DNA from: Hemileia vastatrix
Taxonomy: Eukaryota > Basidiomycota > Pucciniomycetes > Pucciniales > Zaghouaniaceae
Length of the DNA stretch: 64,000 nucleotides
NCBI GenBank assembly: GCA_030280995.1
Contig: JASXTE010000014.1
Span: 26,733,650-26,797,649 of the forward strand
Reading direction: 5' to 3'
The notes under the pieces were generated by a model that was given only the letters and a program-made list of their open reading frames with translations, ran no database searches and was not told the DNA's origin. Numbering within the stretch: the stretch's first letter is position 1; each line of letters starts with the position of its first letter. A program made the position numbers and the translations under genes. Positions 33,501 to 46,400 of the stretch are shown here, in pieces.

Positions 33501-36128
33501 AGGCTAGGAAGTATTTCATTCAAATTACAGGAGAAAGAAACTTTCATTTCATCTTTAACCAATCCTAACACATGGGAACCATGAGCGAAAGCCATAGGGA
33601 AAGATGTAATCAAGGAAACTATTGAATCTGTTTAATCATTAGTTAATTGATCACCCAATGAAGCTGTGTCTATTTCAGAAAATAATACATCTATTTCCTC
33701 TGTTTTTCAACCTTTACATTGGATCAATGAATTAAAAGATTTTAATAAGGGTGCAGAATGTTTTTAGAGGAAGAAATTTTAAATTTACTTTTCCCATTCA
33801 TCCCCAAGGTAAAACAATTGTTTGAAAGATACAATTTAATGTCAAACATGGCTAAAATGTCACTTCCCACAATAAACCAATTTCTTAAATTATCATTTTT
33901 CATCAAAACAAATTCACAAATATCTCTGACAAAACCACAATTATATTTAAATAACACAGTGGTCTTGTATTTTCCAATGGGACATAAAACAGAACCATAA
34001 CCTTTCCATTTTTCAGATGTTATAGGTAACAATTCTCTTTGATAATCTTTATCCACTGAAGCTAGTGCTTTCTCAGACACTACACTTCCTCCAGCACCAG
34101 AGTCAAGAATAACCTCAACATGTTTAACATTTATGATATATGGTTCTCTCAAGGGTGATATTAAAATAGGACTATCAGTAATATCCTTAATAATTTCATC
34201 ATTTTCTACAGAAGATAAATTAGCATCACAATTTTCAGACCAATTATCTAAATATTGGATATCTTTTTCTAAGAATAGAACCTCTTGAGAAGAATCATTG
34301 TCATAAGAAATATTACTATTAAATTCACTTGAGGAATCATCAAGATCAGCTTTAGTATTTTCAGATTCCTCAGTTTTTTCAACAACATGAATTCTCTTGT
34401 CACAAACATTTCCATTCTTCCATGGTTTGTTACATTTAAAATAAGTGTTTGTTGCATATTTTATTGGTGCAACTGGGGCAGAGGGTTTACCAGTTTTTTC
34501 TGGAAGTTTTTTTGAAGGCTTCTGCTGGTCATGATAAGATTTTAAAGGATAATTCCTTGGTTCATATTTATGATTAAGTATAACTTCATTACAGATATTA
34601 ATAAAGGAAGAATTTTTTCTCACATGCTCAGTCCTAGCCACAATCAAATATCTCAGAGAAGTTGGAAATTTATAGTGAATTTTGTCTCTCCAAATATCAA
34701 AATCCATCTTTGTATCCATTTCTCTAAGAATTTTTGTTTTTTTCATGATGAAAAAAATAGGTTTTTCAAGAGAGGAGGATACATATTTAGAAGTCTCATA
34801 TAATCTCTGTTTGAGAAAATCTGAATTTTGAACCACCAAATTGATTTTCAATCAATGTTTTCCACTCTTTCCAAGTATATGGTTGATTTTCCAATAAGAG
34901 AGATTCATACCACATTAAAGATACATTGGAAAATAAAGAAACTAATTTAGAAACAATCTCTTCATCTGGAAATTTATAGGAATATCTTAGATTGTCAATT
35001 CTTTGGACAATGTGCTGCCAATCAGATGAAGAGTCACCATCAAAGGTGGGATACTGATCCAGTTTGGTACAATATTTCTGGCTACTTGGATGGTCCATTT
35101 TTTGATTAGAATTATTTAAGATTAATAATTCTTCAATTTTTGACAGGTTTTCAGAAATTTCATTATTTACAGAAACAGCTGGTTCATGGACATTAATATA
35201 ATTTTTGCTAGTTGCAAAAGATTTCACAGACTCATTGTCAGGTTGTTTAATGGCTGAAGTAGGAGGAAGAAAGGAGCTGCTTTGTTCAGGCTCTTTTCCT
35301 TTATTTTTATTCAGCTTGTGGGTAGCATTTTGATCTACACCATAATGATTTACAGGTAAGGCTGAGAATTTTTTCTGTAGGTCAGACAAATAATTTTTTA
35401 TCCGTGGAATTTAAGACATTTTGTCATTGATTTTTGCAAGGGATAAAACATTTCTGTCTTCATAAACTGAGTATTTGTTACTCAGAGCCTGGAAATCAGT
35501 TTTCAGATTTTTCAACTCATTGGGTAGAGACTTATTTTCACTCTTCAATGAAGAATTCTCATCAATAAGGGGTTTTAACTCACTCAAAGTTTTATGCAGA
35601 TGAAGATTTTTATCTGAAATAGATCTATTATGACTTCTTATTTGTTTTTTTTGACTAAGAAAAATATTCAAAGCTTCATTTATTTTAAAATAAGCTGTAT
35701 CTTGTACAGAAGAACTCACTTTACAATGTAAATTCAAAATATTCAATCTGTCACTTTCATGCACTAATAAATATCTCAAAATTTTGTCTTTTACAACATT
35801 AAAATCAATGTTATCTTTCAAAATTTCCTCAGAAATTTTCTCAAGAAAGGCATAGACTTCAGGGGAAAAAGGATCATTTTTAATTGCAAGAGAAGGATTA
35901 ATTAAAGAAGTTGAAGTTAAATGTAAAGGCTCATCAAATGACAATTTACTAATTACATCATTAGGGCTACTCATTACAGGAGTTTGTCTCTTAATAGGTT
36001 TAATAACAGTTCTTTTACCATTTGCAACAAGAATATCTGTGGAGGAAGATTTGTTACTATACATACCAACATTTTTATCAAACAGATTACTTACCATGGA
36101 AAGGGAGGAAATTTCCCCTGTGCCTTCT
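30600..36128 (-). pseudogene. Decayed chromovirus Gag-Pol (element 2)
   Basis: Collinear with element 1 on the same strand. Recognisable parts from 3' to 5' are: chromodomain remnant about 30640-30800; GPF module (DPFVGLFFVKRM) near 30950; integrase (GKFTSEFW, HHPQTDFLAERM) 31211-31753; HHCC remnant near 31780-31870; RNase H 31958-32791; RT with VYIDD near 33040 and ARLCGDYRALNTY near 33330; protease (DSGAG for DTGA) near 34100; zinc knuckle remnant (YFKCNKPWKNG, first Cys lost) near 34430; gag core 34796-35389; and N-terminal gag 35411-36097. Many stops and frame changes, so not functional. The N-terminal coding is cut by the solo LTR at 36129 and continues at 37630. Confidence 0.9.
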
Positions 36129-37629
36129 TGTCAGCCTGTATATCTCCAGGACTGAGTAAAAAGTAACTATAAGTTATGTTAAACACATGAACTATACATG
36201 GGAATAATAAATGAGAGTACACAAATAGTATACATAAGTAAAATTATGATAATACACAAAAAATGCCATTATAACACCTTATATACACGCATATATCCAC
36301 CTTTTATAGGTCTTATGTACTTAATATTAAGTTGGAGTATGTTAGGGTAATCTTAATAACCTTAAGTATAAGGCTACATAATTTTTAAGTACACTTAAAG
36401 CTGTTATATTCATTGTTTTATGCAAAAAACAAGAAATGCGCTTTATTTCACTTAAAAGTTGACTATATGCGCTATAAAATTGAGAATATCAAAATTGCGC
36501 TTTGACAGATCAATTGGGCTCATTTAGAACTATTGATTTGGCTATTTAAATGCACAAAAATAACACTTTTCAAATTTGGTGTTTTTTATGCCAGAAATGG
36601 CTTCTGTGTACTGGCCACATACTGCCTGCTTTTTTCCCGTGTGAATAGCTTCATTTTTAGCAAAGTTAGCTTTTTTCACACTATAATTACCCCACATTCT
36701 ACGCCCACTGTGGGGAAACACACTAAAATAGGCGACAGGCGCTTATTTAGTGTCCTAGCTTAATTAATAATGCATTGACCTTATTTATATGCACTAATTT
36801 CATTAATAACCTCACTCTTGGCACTTTATTTCATCACCACGCTTAAATTCACCTAATTTTAGTCAAGGATTTACCCGTACAAGCGCCTGCCAAGAACTGC
36901 ATGTAGTTACCCCACATCTCACGCTCTTTTTTAAGTTTTTGGGTGGTTTCTCAGTCAATTTTGGTTATTTTTGAATGGGAATTTCACGTAGTATAATGTC
37001 AGGATTAGCCCCATTATTTCTACAGTAAATCCCCCTTATTATTACGCTATTATTAACCTTAAAAAGTCTCCTTTAGTCTTTAATATTATTGTTTAATACG
37101 CATATACTCTCTTTTTGTCTTTTTCTTTAATTTTGATGGATTTCCCTTATTATTACAGTATTTTGGCGGTTGTTACTTGTCTAATTATGTCATGGGTCAC
37201 TAGGGATGTTGATGGGCATTTCTATTAGTTGTTTAGAGGCGTCATAAACTGTGTATTGGGTGGTAAATCAAGGGAATCATTGGGGAACTCAGTGTGTATA
37301 AAAGGAGGAGGTTTTTGGGTCTTGTTTCTACATTCTTTATCATTACAATTCAACCAAATAACCAAACCAATTACAATACATATCAATTAGTACTTTTATA
37401 AGACTTTTGAATAGTATCTGAATTTATATAATCTATTTTTCTACCAACTATAAAGATTGTAAGCCATATATAAGAATAGTGAGAATTATATTACTGAGAC
37501 CTTTATATTTGATTATATTTTACAACTTAGTGGATTAGTACTACAGTATTCATACAGGACCATTTAAATCTTCTAGAAAACTGACTATTCAAGCTAGTTC
37601 ACGTCCTTGTACTTGACCCTAGTCTGACA
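36129..37629 (+). mobile_element. Solo LTR of the element 1 family
   Basis: A 1501-bp LTR in plus orientation, starting TGTCAGCC and ending GTCTGACA. It is flanked by a perfect 5-bp duplication CTTCT (36124-36128 and 37630-37634). It is the reverse-orientation relative of the LTRs of element 1, with scattered differences, so it is older. It sits inside the gag/nested-ORF region of element 2. A TATAAAAGGAGG box is at about 37297. Confidence 0.95.
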
Positions 37630-37960
37630 CTTCTTTCTTCTGCCTCCCTGATAAAGATTGGCCTGAGGAGTTTGATGGTAAGTTTGTGTCCTGGATGGGC
37701 AAGGGTAGTGAGCTGCTGGTTGCTGTACATTCTTCTAGTAATGGCTCATCAGGTAGTCCCATTTCCACTGTTCCACTTTTAGGGTGTTTTGAATTTGCAT
37801 CAAAGAGCTGGGTGCCTGATGGAGCTGAGGTTGAGGCTGAGGCTGAGTGGTTGGTAAAGGAGGAGGCTGAACCTGTTTGTGATTTAAAAGCTCCTGAATA
37901 TGTTTCCAGAGTGTGTCTACTCTTTCCTTTTACTATTTTTTACTGCCTTCAGTTCTTATA
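37630..37960 (-). pseudogene. Element 2 gag N-terminus beyond the solo LTR
   Basis: On the minus strand one frame gives the Ser/Thr-rich gag text with VEMGLP, matching MEMGLV of elements 1 and 3. The +1 frame gives a Gln/Pro-rich stretch, then KVEQWKWDY, a stop about five codons later, and a GGRRK basic end that continues across the LTR to GKFPPFPW-stop at 36091. The nested ORF was thus present in this element too. The region upstream of about 37960 does not match the others. Confidence 0.75.
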
Positions 37961-39299
37961 TATGACTGGATTCAAGCCCTTTCTGTACACATGAATCTTA
38001 TTATGAAATCCTCCATAATTAATGATAAAATTAATAGTGAATATATTTCATTCATTCAAAGTGATGAATTAAGCACCTGCCCAATTAGTTATTCTAATTA
38101 TTATTTCCAGTTCTTTATTAGTTTTAAAAACTGAAATACATAATTTCCTCAAAAAATTTACCGAAAATGAATTAAAAGAACTCAAAGAATTCCACTTTTT
38201 TGAATTCAATTTAATTTCTTCAGAACTAATCTGTCTAAGAAAATAATGTATACCTAAAGAAATTGATAAAATTAGAATGAGAGTGAATAAATTTAATTGA
38301 AAATAAAAAAAATTCTGAAGGAAATTCATTTGTGATACCTAGATCTCCTTTCAAGGCCAAAAATAATCCCTTCATGCTTGCTTTTATTAGCTGATGGTTG
38401 CCTAAAAAAAGCCATTTGATAAATAGTAGAGATACAATATGACAAGAAATTAATATTTTCATATTGAGCTCCATTAAAAGATTAAATCTATAAGGTAAAT
38501 TGAGGTTTGAAGCTATTACTTAAAACTTTGATAATTTGATCCCCATCATTTTTGGGTAAGACTTTGATATTTTTGGGGTAACTTTGAGGATATTTTTTTT
38601 TCTAAAAATAATATTTTTAAAAAAAATTAATACTGGTTAAGTGACCAAAGAAATTTTCAAACCATTTTTTTTATTTCTGTAAAATATTTCCTCTGCTTTA
38701 TGGATATTTATTTTTTGATTTTATTAAAGATGGGATTTAGGATAGACAGGAAATTAGGGAGGAAGACAGTGAAGTTACAGAAGATGATGCAGAGAAAGTG
38801 TATCCATCTTTATTAATATAAGTTGGCATCACTCTATAAAGCTAAAAAATTACAAAAAATGCCTTCCAAAATGGAAGCAAAAGGCTTTTAAAACACCTTA
38901 AGTTGCCTAAAAAATTATGAAAAATAAACCAAAAAAACCTGAAAAATACACCAATAAATGCCTACAAAAAGACCAAAAAACACCAAAAAAGGATTTGAGG
39001 GGTTTCAGAAACTGAAAAAGAAGGTAATGTTAATTTTATGAGACATAGAAAGAGTGATTGAATTAAAAATTATTTGATAGGGGAAAATATGTTGCATTTA
39101 ATTATGGAGGGAGGGGGAACAAATGAGATCAGTAAACCTAAAATTTACATTGAAAATGCAAAATGACAATCAAAATCAATCAATTTGAAGTAATAGAGAG
39201 GTTGAAAAATGAATTTAATCAGAAAAAATGAGATTTTCAATGTGAATATGAGCAACTATTATAATCAAAACAATTAATCAATTAAAAAAGTCAATCAAT
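37961..39299. other. AT-rich interval, no clear gene
   Basis: Low-complexity and AAAAA-rich sequence, with minus-strand fragments near 38100-38250 that may belong to a decayed coiled-coil C-terminus. Near 38870-39000 there are short CCAAAAAA/CCTAAAAAA-type repeats. Confidence 0.4.
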
Positions 39300-40560
39300 T
39301 TTTTAATATACTCATAATGTTGGACATTTTTTTTACATTAAATAATGAAAACATTTTTTTTAATTTCTTGCTTTTCTGATTCACAACTTGCTATCTCTTT
39401 TTGAAATCCATGATATTTTGTTTTTTCTGAGAAAAGATGAACTCTTTCAATCTCCTCTGCATGAAATTTTGCCTTTTCAAAATTTGATTGAATCAAAATT
39501 TTATTTTCCAAATTTAAGGCCCACTAATCTTTCATTATAATATTATAAAACTTCATCTTTTCAAATTCAAGTTTGTTTTTTTGAAATATAAGATTTTTCT
39601 AAGGGAAATTTGAATTCAAAAAAATTGTTAAAAAAATTATTGTAGAAGATATATAGTGAATGATTCTTACTAAGATCTTTTTTCTCAAAACAATCATCAA
39701 GGAAGCCCAAAAGCTAGTTGAAGTATTACCACATTTTAGAAGATTTTTCAAATTAATTGAAGTTGATTGTTGATGCTTAAGTTCAAAGTTTAAACTTGAG
39801 GGCTTGAGAAGTTCATCTAAAACAGTACTCAAAGTGGGATTCTCATAACTGGAATTGTTATTATTTTTTGAAATTTGAGTTTTAGTTGATGACTAGAAAA
39901 GAATGAATTAGTAATTTAGTGAAGAATTAAAGAAAAATGAAACAGTAAGCATACATTAAATATGGGGGCTCTGATGACCCAGATCTGCCCCAAAATAATT
40001 TTTCTGTTTGATAGTGGGGATCATTTTCAGCTGAACTATGACTAGAAGCTGCAGAGGATTGATTTCCTTAAAGTATATGTTTCTAAGAATGATTATTGGG
40101 TTAATGAGATCCAGAGTGAATATCCTTAGTAGTTTCATGTAGAAACCAAGGGTTAAAATTAACATGGGAACCAAAAAGAATATCCATTTCCTGATAGAAA
40201 TGACACAAGACAAGCAGCTTTTCAGAAACAGTAGTAATTCCAATCTCCAGATCATCAACAGCACCAAAAACAGTAAAAGTGGTAGAAAAATGAGCCTTTT
40301 TATATTCTGATTGATAAATTTTGAATCTCTCCTTCATTTTCTTAGGATTGATGTCAATCTTCCCTTATTTTTTCTTCTTTACTTCATTTGCCATCAGAAA
40401 GGAGCCATTGACCTTTTACAAAGGTGGACATCTAATACGAGTGAAAATCTTGCACTCAAAACATTCATTGTAATTTTATTTAATTTTGAAGTTGGTAATG
40501 ATGAGATAATATTCCTTTTTTCAGTTGAGGGGCTTGCTTTATGAGGAGACTTTTGTGATG
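39300..40560 (-). pseudogene. Relic of the SANT-like/coiled-coil gene (copy C)
   Basis: On the minus strand, 40450-40100 reads KVNGSFLMANE, KKMKERFKIYQSEYKKAHF and LEIGITTVSEKLLVLCHFYQEMD. These align with KVNGYLLMANE, KQMSERFKHYREKYKNAKA and the following text of the intact gene at 57.2-58.6 kb. Around 39560-39350 a Lys/Glu-rich coiled-coil remnant matches its C-terminus. Stops and frameshifts break it. The end of the carrying element seems to lie at 40971 (GAAACCCCC followed by TAAT). Confidence 0.75.
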
Positions 40561-40839
40561 AAGCATTTTTTGAGTTTCCTTTTGAGTGTGGATTTTAAGA
40601 GAGGCATTATGAAACTTTTATGTTGCAGGAAAAGAGATTAAGAGGTTGAAAAAAATAATAAAGCAAGGGAAGAAACATGCCTGATTAAAATGTTGCAATA
40701 AAATGGTGTAAATCTCAGTGAGGGGTGTGTGCGAAGGATTGATGAGGGAAGGGAGGTCAGTGCATCACATGTGGCAGGGATGAGGTGAGAAAGGAAGGGA
40801 TACTTTGGCTAACATGCGGTTTTGAAAAAGAAATAATGC

Positions 40840-40971
40840 AGAAAGTGCTTATTCAGGGTCATTAATGACACCCATTTTTGAAATAAGTGACATTTTTGCA
40901 AAATTTTAGTGCTGATTTTCTTTGAAATCCTCACTTAAGTTAATTGCAGATTTTTCAGATTTGAAACCCCC
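40840..40971. repeat. Terminal repeat of transposon copy C
   Basis: The segment ending TCACTTAAGTTAATTGCAGA ... GAAACCCCC matches the right end of the 49.4-53.9 kb transposon (CACTTAAGTTTAATGCAGAC ... TACACCCCC). Both are followed by TAAT. Confidence 0.65.
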
Positions 40972-43427
40972 TAATCAGTTTCATTTTTTGGTCTTGTTAA
41001 ATTTATATTTTTTTACATGGCTACACAATGATCCAACTTTGTAACTGTTTATTACAGTATCTTTTCTTCTGCTTATAATATACTGATGCCATTTTTTATA
41101 ACATGCCTCAGATATTAAATTTTAAAAAAATCCTTTAGACAGATTTGATGTCATAAATCAGTTGAAAATCTTAACTTTCGATGAATACAGAGCAAAGCTT
41201 TGATTAATTATAAGTGTGACTAAAAAATATACTGTTTTCTATGTATCATCTACTAAAAAATTATGATAATTATCTGATTAGGAGTGGGTTTGATGAGAAC
41301 TAAACATGTGATGACCTCACTTGCAGATAGCAGGGATAAAGCAAAGAATAGAGATGGAGTTTTTTTAATATGATTTTTCGTGAACTAGTATCCCAAGTAT
41401 GTGCGAGAGGGACCATCATGAGTAAAAGTAATTCATATGCTGATGGTATTTAAAATGAGATAGAAGAATGATAGCGTCTGCGTTATCATTTTTTTTCTTT
41501 ATTCATCCTCTCATCAAGCTTGCTGTGAATTTATCGTAGGAAGTTAATTTTGTATTGAATAGGAGTTTTGGTATTGATTCTTCTGCTTTTGAACTAACGA
41601 GTTTCATCTTTTAAATTTAGCTACTGCCCCTGAAGTTTTTATTTGAGCACGTCTGAAGATGAATTAGTGGCTGGATGAAACTCTAAGCTTTGAGTACTTG
41701 CACTTATCTTATCATAAGTCTCATATTTTTGGGCATTAATTCCAGTATTTGTTTGAGCTATGTCTATCTACAATCACATACTTTAATTGAGATTGAGCTA
41801 AGGAACAAGTCGGGCCTATTCTTTGCTCAACTCCTTTTCAGGTTTCACACAGAGATAAAGTTTTGAACATACTAGAAAATATTGTGTATATTTTAATTTT
41901 TAAGTAGAAAAAATGAAAAATAAAAGTTTTCCTAAGGCATTTTAAATTTATCTTACCTCATGAAGTCCTCGCAATGCACATTGGAGGTAGTCTAGACATC
42001 GAATTCATTAATCGTTATGGGAAGGGGAGAAGAATTTCTGTATCACCAGTTTCGTGAGATAGCTGTAGTATCAATGAGTGAACTCATGATTGAAATATCT
42101 TTTTAATTTGAAGACATCGCAAAATCAGAGGCGCCCTACCACTGCAATGGGAGAAATCTGCACTGACGTATTATCATGTAATCAAATCCATGTCAGTGTC
42201 CTTGATACGGCTTAAGTCACTCAGAAAGAAAGCGTAGAATCAGAACTAGATACAGCAAAACCTGACAAGCTTGCGGATTTCTCGTCTCCGATCCCTCGTC
42301 AAAAACATGAGTATAGCTCGCTTTTGGCAGGGAATAAGTGACAAGAAAACCGCAAGTTTTTCCGGTTTAGCTGTACAAAAGTATTTTATGGCTCTAGATA
42401 TAGATATAGATTTGCGGCAGCTTCATATCTTTTGCTGTAATGATAAAAAAAAAACAGTCTAACTATAGCATGGACACAAAAAATATTGACATCATTCTTC
42501 ATACATGCAGCAGATCTATTATCTGTAAAACAACGAAATGAATTCTTAAAAAGTATAGAAGATAAAATACTTGATATCGAGAAGAATCCTGCACTTGAAC
42601 TTTTTTTTGGGTTGAATTTTTTCTTCACATTGCTAGATTCATGTTCAAAAAATCACATGAAGAATCAAATCTGAATTTGAGCATATACTCGAAGTCAAAC
42701 AGTAGCTTTTGAAGCATATATTTAGCACTTTCTCTTTCAAAGCATCTAGAGTGTCAAAAGAAGCTACTGACTCAAATAATCCGAGAAGCTTAGTAATAGA
42801 CAATTTGAAACAAATGTTTTATCTTTTTACATCACGTGTTATACAATCAAACGTCTTCGCTACTACATAAGCTGATAAATCTTTTCCAAAACTTGTAGCA
42901 GGCTGTTTATCTGATAATAATTATTGGTGGGAACACCTATGCGCTTCGTAGCTACTATTCCTTAATGGAAGTTTGAACGCTTGAAGTTGCACGCAAGAAA
43001 CTCATATCAAGTCTCTTATCGTAGATAAGCATTTACTGTAGATTGAAAGTATTAAGAATCTAAACCCGAGTAGCTCCTGCTTATGCGCTTGTGTTTCGTC
43101 TCTTGCACTTGATAAAGCTATCTGTACGGTTTCACGGCATGAAAAAAGTCATGTAGTGTATTACAATTTATACTTTTCGCATTCTGAGGTATTAAATAAA
43201 AAAAAGGCTTTGTATGTAATTTTATACCATAAGTGCCTCAACGGTGTTATTCATTGCTAAAGTATTTAAAGTCACCTTGTATTTACTCTACTCGAACATC
43301 ATTTTTCCCTTGCTTTTTGTTTTCCATCTGCACTCCACTTGAATAAAATACTAATCTCTTCTCAAAAAACCATTCTCCTTTAATTATACTTGAAAGATAT
43401 TTCTGGAAACCTCATTAATTTCTTATA
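40972..43427. other. Upstream region of the permease gene
   Basis: 41.0-41.9 kb is AT-rich with no gene. About 41.95-43.2 kb is visibly richer in G and C and has short open stretches (42271-42462 +, 42486-42674 +), but no family is recognised and no start or splice structure ties them together. It could be the 5' region of the permease or a decayed gene. CT-rich sequence lies just before the permease ATG. Confidence 0.4.
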
Positions 43428-46400
43428 ATGTGGGAAGAGAAGTACAATACAAATAACAATAAAACAGATGGGATTGTGGAATTGGACATACCTTATGAGG
43501 GAAATCAACCCAAGGTAGCTCCAGCACCAGGCGAGCTTCATCGGCAGCTACAGAATCGGCACGTAGCAATGATTTCTATGTGAGTTATAGGTATTTATTG
43601 CATACTTTAATGGTTCAATATAGCTTATTTTTTCTCAAAATATTTTTCTGAAGCGGGGGAGCAGTTGGTAGGCTTTCTTTGTATTACTATTCACCGTAAT
43701 GAAAGTCTACTCTCAAAATTTATAGATTTATTTTTTATACAGGCACAGGCCTTTTTATTGGGACTGGAACTGCTTTGGCTAATGGCGGTCCATTTTCATT
43801 GGTTGGAGGTTATGCTGCGATCGGTTGTCTGGTATGGTGCCTAATGTGTAGTCTTGGTAAGAAAAATCACATTTTTAGCTTGCTTAATTTAACATTGGTA
43901 TACTGATTTAAAAAACTATTTAACCAGGTGAAATGATCTCTCATCTTCCCATGTAAATTGAATTTAGTATTGAATAGTATAAAAAAAACTTCTAAATTCG
44001 ATTATACTTCATTTTCCCAGTGTTGGAGGGCACTTAGCTTTGGCAGATAGGTTTTTCTCGCCAAGTTTATCATTTTCATTGGGATGGCTCTATTGGTATT
44101 TATGGTATGATGCCTTCAAGCACAATTAGTGATTCTCTTCTGAAGTTTCATTTTTCCAGGTTAATCAATTTTCCTAGTAAGTCTCCCGAAAATTCCGAGA
44201 ATCAAAAGCTCAGTTTGGAGCAGCTTGATTTGTGGCTGATGTTTTCAAGACTGTAAAGCTACAAAATCAATTCACTTTGCCCAAGTCTAACCAAGTTGGA
44301 TCCAAATCCAAGATTTTTGATAGCTAACTAACTCTTTTTGTCTCAGCTGAACTTGCCGCTTCGGCAATTCTCGTCGGATTTTGGAACGACAAGATAAGTC
44401 CTGCGGTTTGTGAGTTGACAGGTCCAAAATCTGGATATCATTTCCGTCTAAGTAATGCAGATATCATTCTTTTTTTTTCTTTTAGGGATAGTATTATTTA
44501 TGGCAATAGTTGGATTGATAAATTTCGGGTGTGTTGAGTTTTGGGTAATTTTAAAAAATGAGGATATACTTATGAAAATGAGTTTTTTGTACTAGTGGTG
44601 CTCGATTTTACGGTAAGCTGGATAATTAAATTACAATATTCTTAGATGCCTCTATTCAAACATCAAATTAATGAAAACTTCTTAAATTCTCCAGGTGAAA
44701 TTGAGTTTTGGTTTGCTAGCATCAAAGTTGTTACGATCGTTGGGGTGGTTATCCTTGGAATCATACTAGACCTAGGTGGTGTGACAGGAGATAGGATAGG
44801 TTTTAGATATTGGAAAGATCCTGGTTTGTTATTCTAATTCTAGAATTATCTTAAAAACATATCAATGTAGTAAGGTTTTTTTTTTCCATAGGTCCATTTG
44901 TTCAGGTAAAATTTCACATTGAGAGGGAGGCAACAGCATGAAGCGCTGACAGGAATGTGGCTTAATCAGTTCGATGGAGTTCCAGGGGTTTCTGGAAGAT
45001 TTTTTGGGTTTTTTTCTGTGCTTATAACGGCTACATTTTCGTACATAGGAGTCGAAATGCGTATGGAGCAATTTTCACTGTAGTATATTTCATTTAAAAC
45101 TCTCTAATGATGATTTGATTTAAAATATTTCCTAAAGCTGCAACCGCCGCAGCTGAAGCGAAAAATCCTAGACGGAACTTACCTAAAGCCATAAAAAGGG
45201 TCGCCGCAAGAGTTGTATTATTTGTGAGGGTTTTTGAAGCTATTCGAACATTTTTTTGGTTGATCCAAATTTTTTGCTTCTACCTTCTAATTCCTTGCGC
45301 CCACCCAGTATTTTACAAGTACAATTATGATTTGTGAGCTTTTTTCGTGAATTTGAGCGTCTGGTAAACTGTGAATTCATTAGAGGTTACCTTAGCATGT
45401 CTTGTTCCTTCAAACGAACCACGTCTCTCCCTAGAAAAGACTGGCGGAGCGAAATCACCGTTTGTTATCACGTACGCTAGCTTTGACAGTGACTCAAGTG
45501 CCCCCCCCCCCCCCCTCTGGGGCAGCATCAAGGCTTATACAAAATTTTCATCTTCTTAGGGTAAAAAATGCAGGAATCAAAGTACTCCCTTCTATATTGA
45601 ATGGGGCGATTTTAAGTGCTGCATGTTCAGCAGCCTCGTCCGATTTGTGAGTAAAATTAAACTCATTGGTCTAATTTATATATTTTGATAACTCTTTATT
45701 TTAAGATATATTGCAAGTCGATCTCTTTATGGAATGAGTATTACGGGAATCGCCCCTCGCTTCCTGTAAGCCAACTTTTATATATTCTGACACGACTTCA
45801 TCTGCTCAAATGAGGTGCATAGCATGAAAACAACGAAATCCGGTCTTCCAATTTATGCCTTTTTGGTCTGTCTTGCGGGGTAAGCATCTTTTGATTATTT
45901 TCAACCGGTAAAAAAGTTTCTTTCTTAACATGAACGTCATTTTACACTCACCGATACTTTAGAGGGTGCGCCAATTTATTCAAACCTTTTAATTAGGGTG
46001 GAAATCATGTAGCAGTCACGCTTATAACCTACTCTTCTAGATCTTTGGCATTTATGGCAGCGAGCGATGGAAAAGTAAGTAAAATGGTATTTTTCTCTTT
46101 TTTTAATTGTTGGTGATAATTTTATGGTCAAATGCTAATTTTAAATAAAGGCAGGAGTTGTATTTTCTTATTTAGCGAATATGTCCAGCGTCACAGGTTT
46201 AATGACGTGGGTTGGAATATTTGCAACGTGAGACATCTTGAATCTTTTTCAGAAATGATGCCATAGGCTTTATATCACTCACACTAACAGTAGAACGAAT
46301 ACAGATATATAAGGTTTCATGTATGTTTTAATAGGCTTTTACTTGAAGAAAGCGTAGTTTTGAGAAGGTTTTTTGGCTTTTTTAGAGCGGAACTATAGCT

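Noticed and set aside
42271..42674. Two short plus-strand ORFs before the permease
   Set aside because: They look partly protein-like, but there is no family match, no joining intron and one opposes an equal minus-strand ORF.
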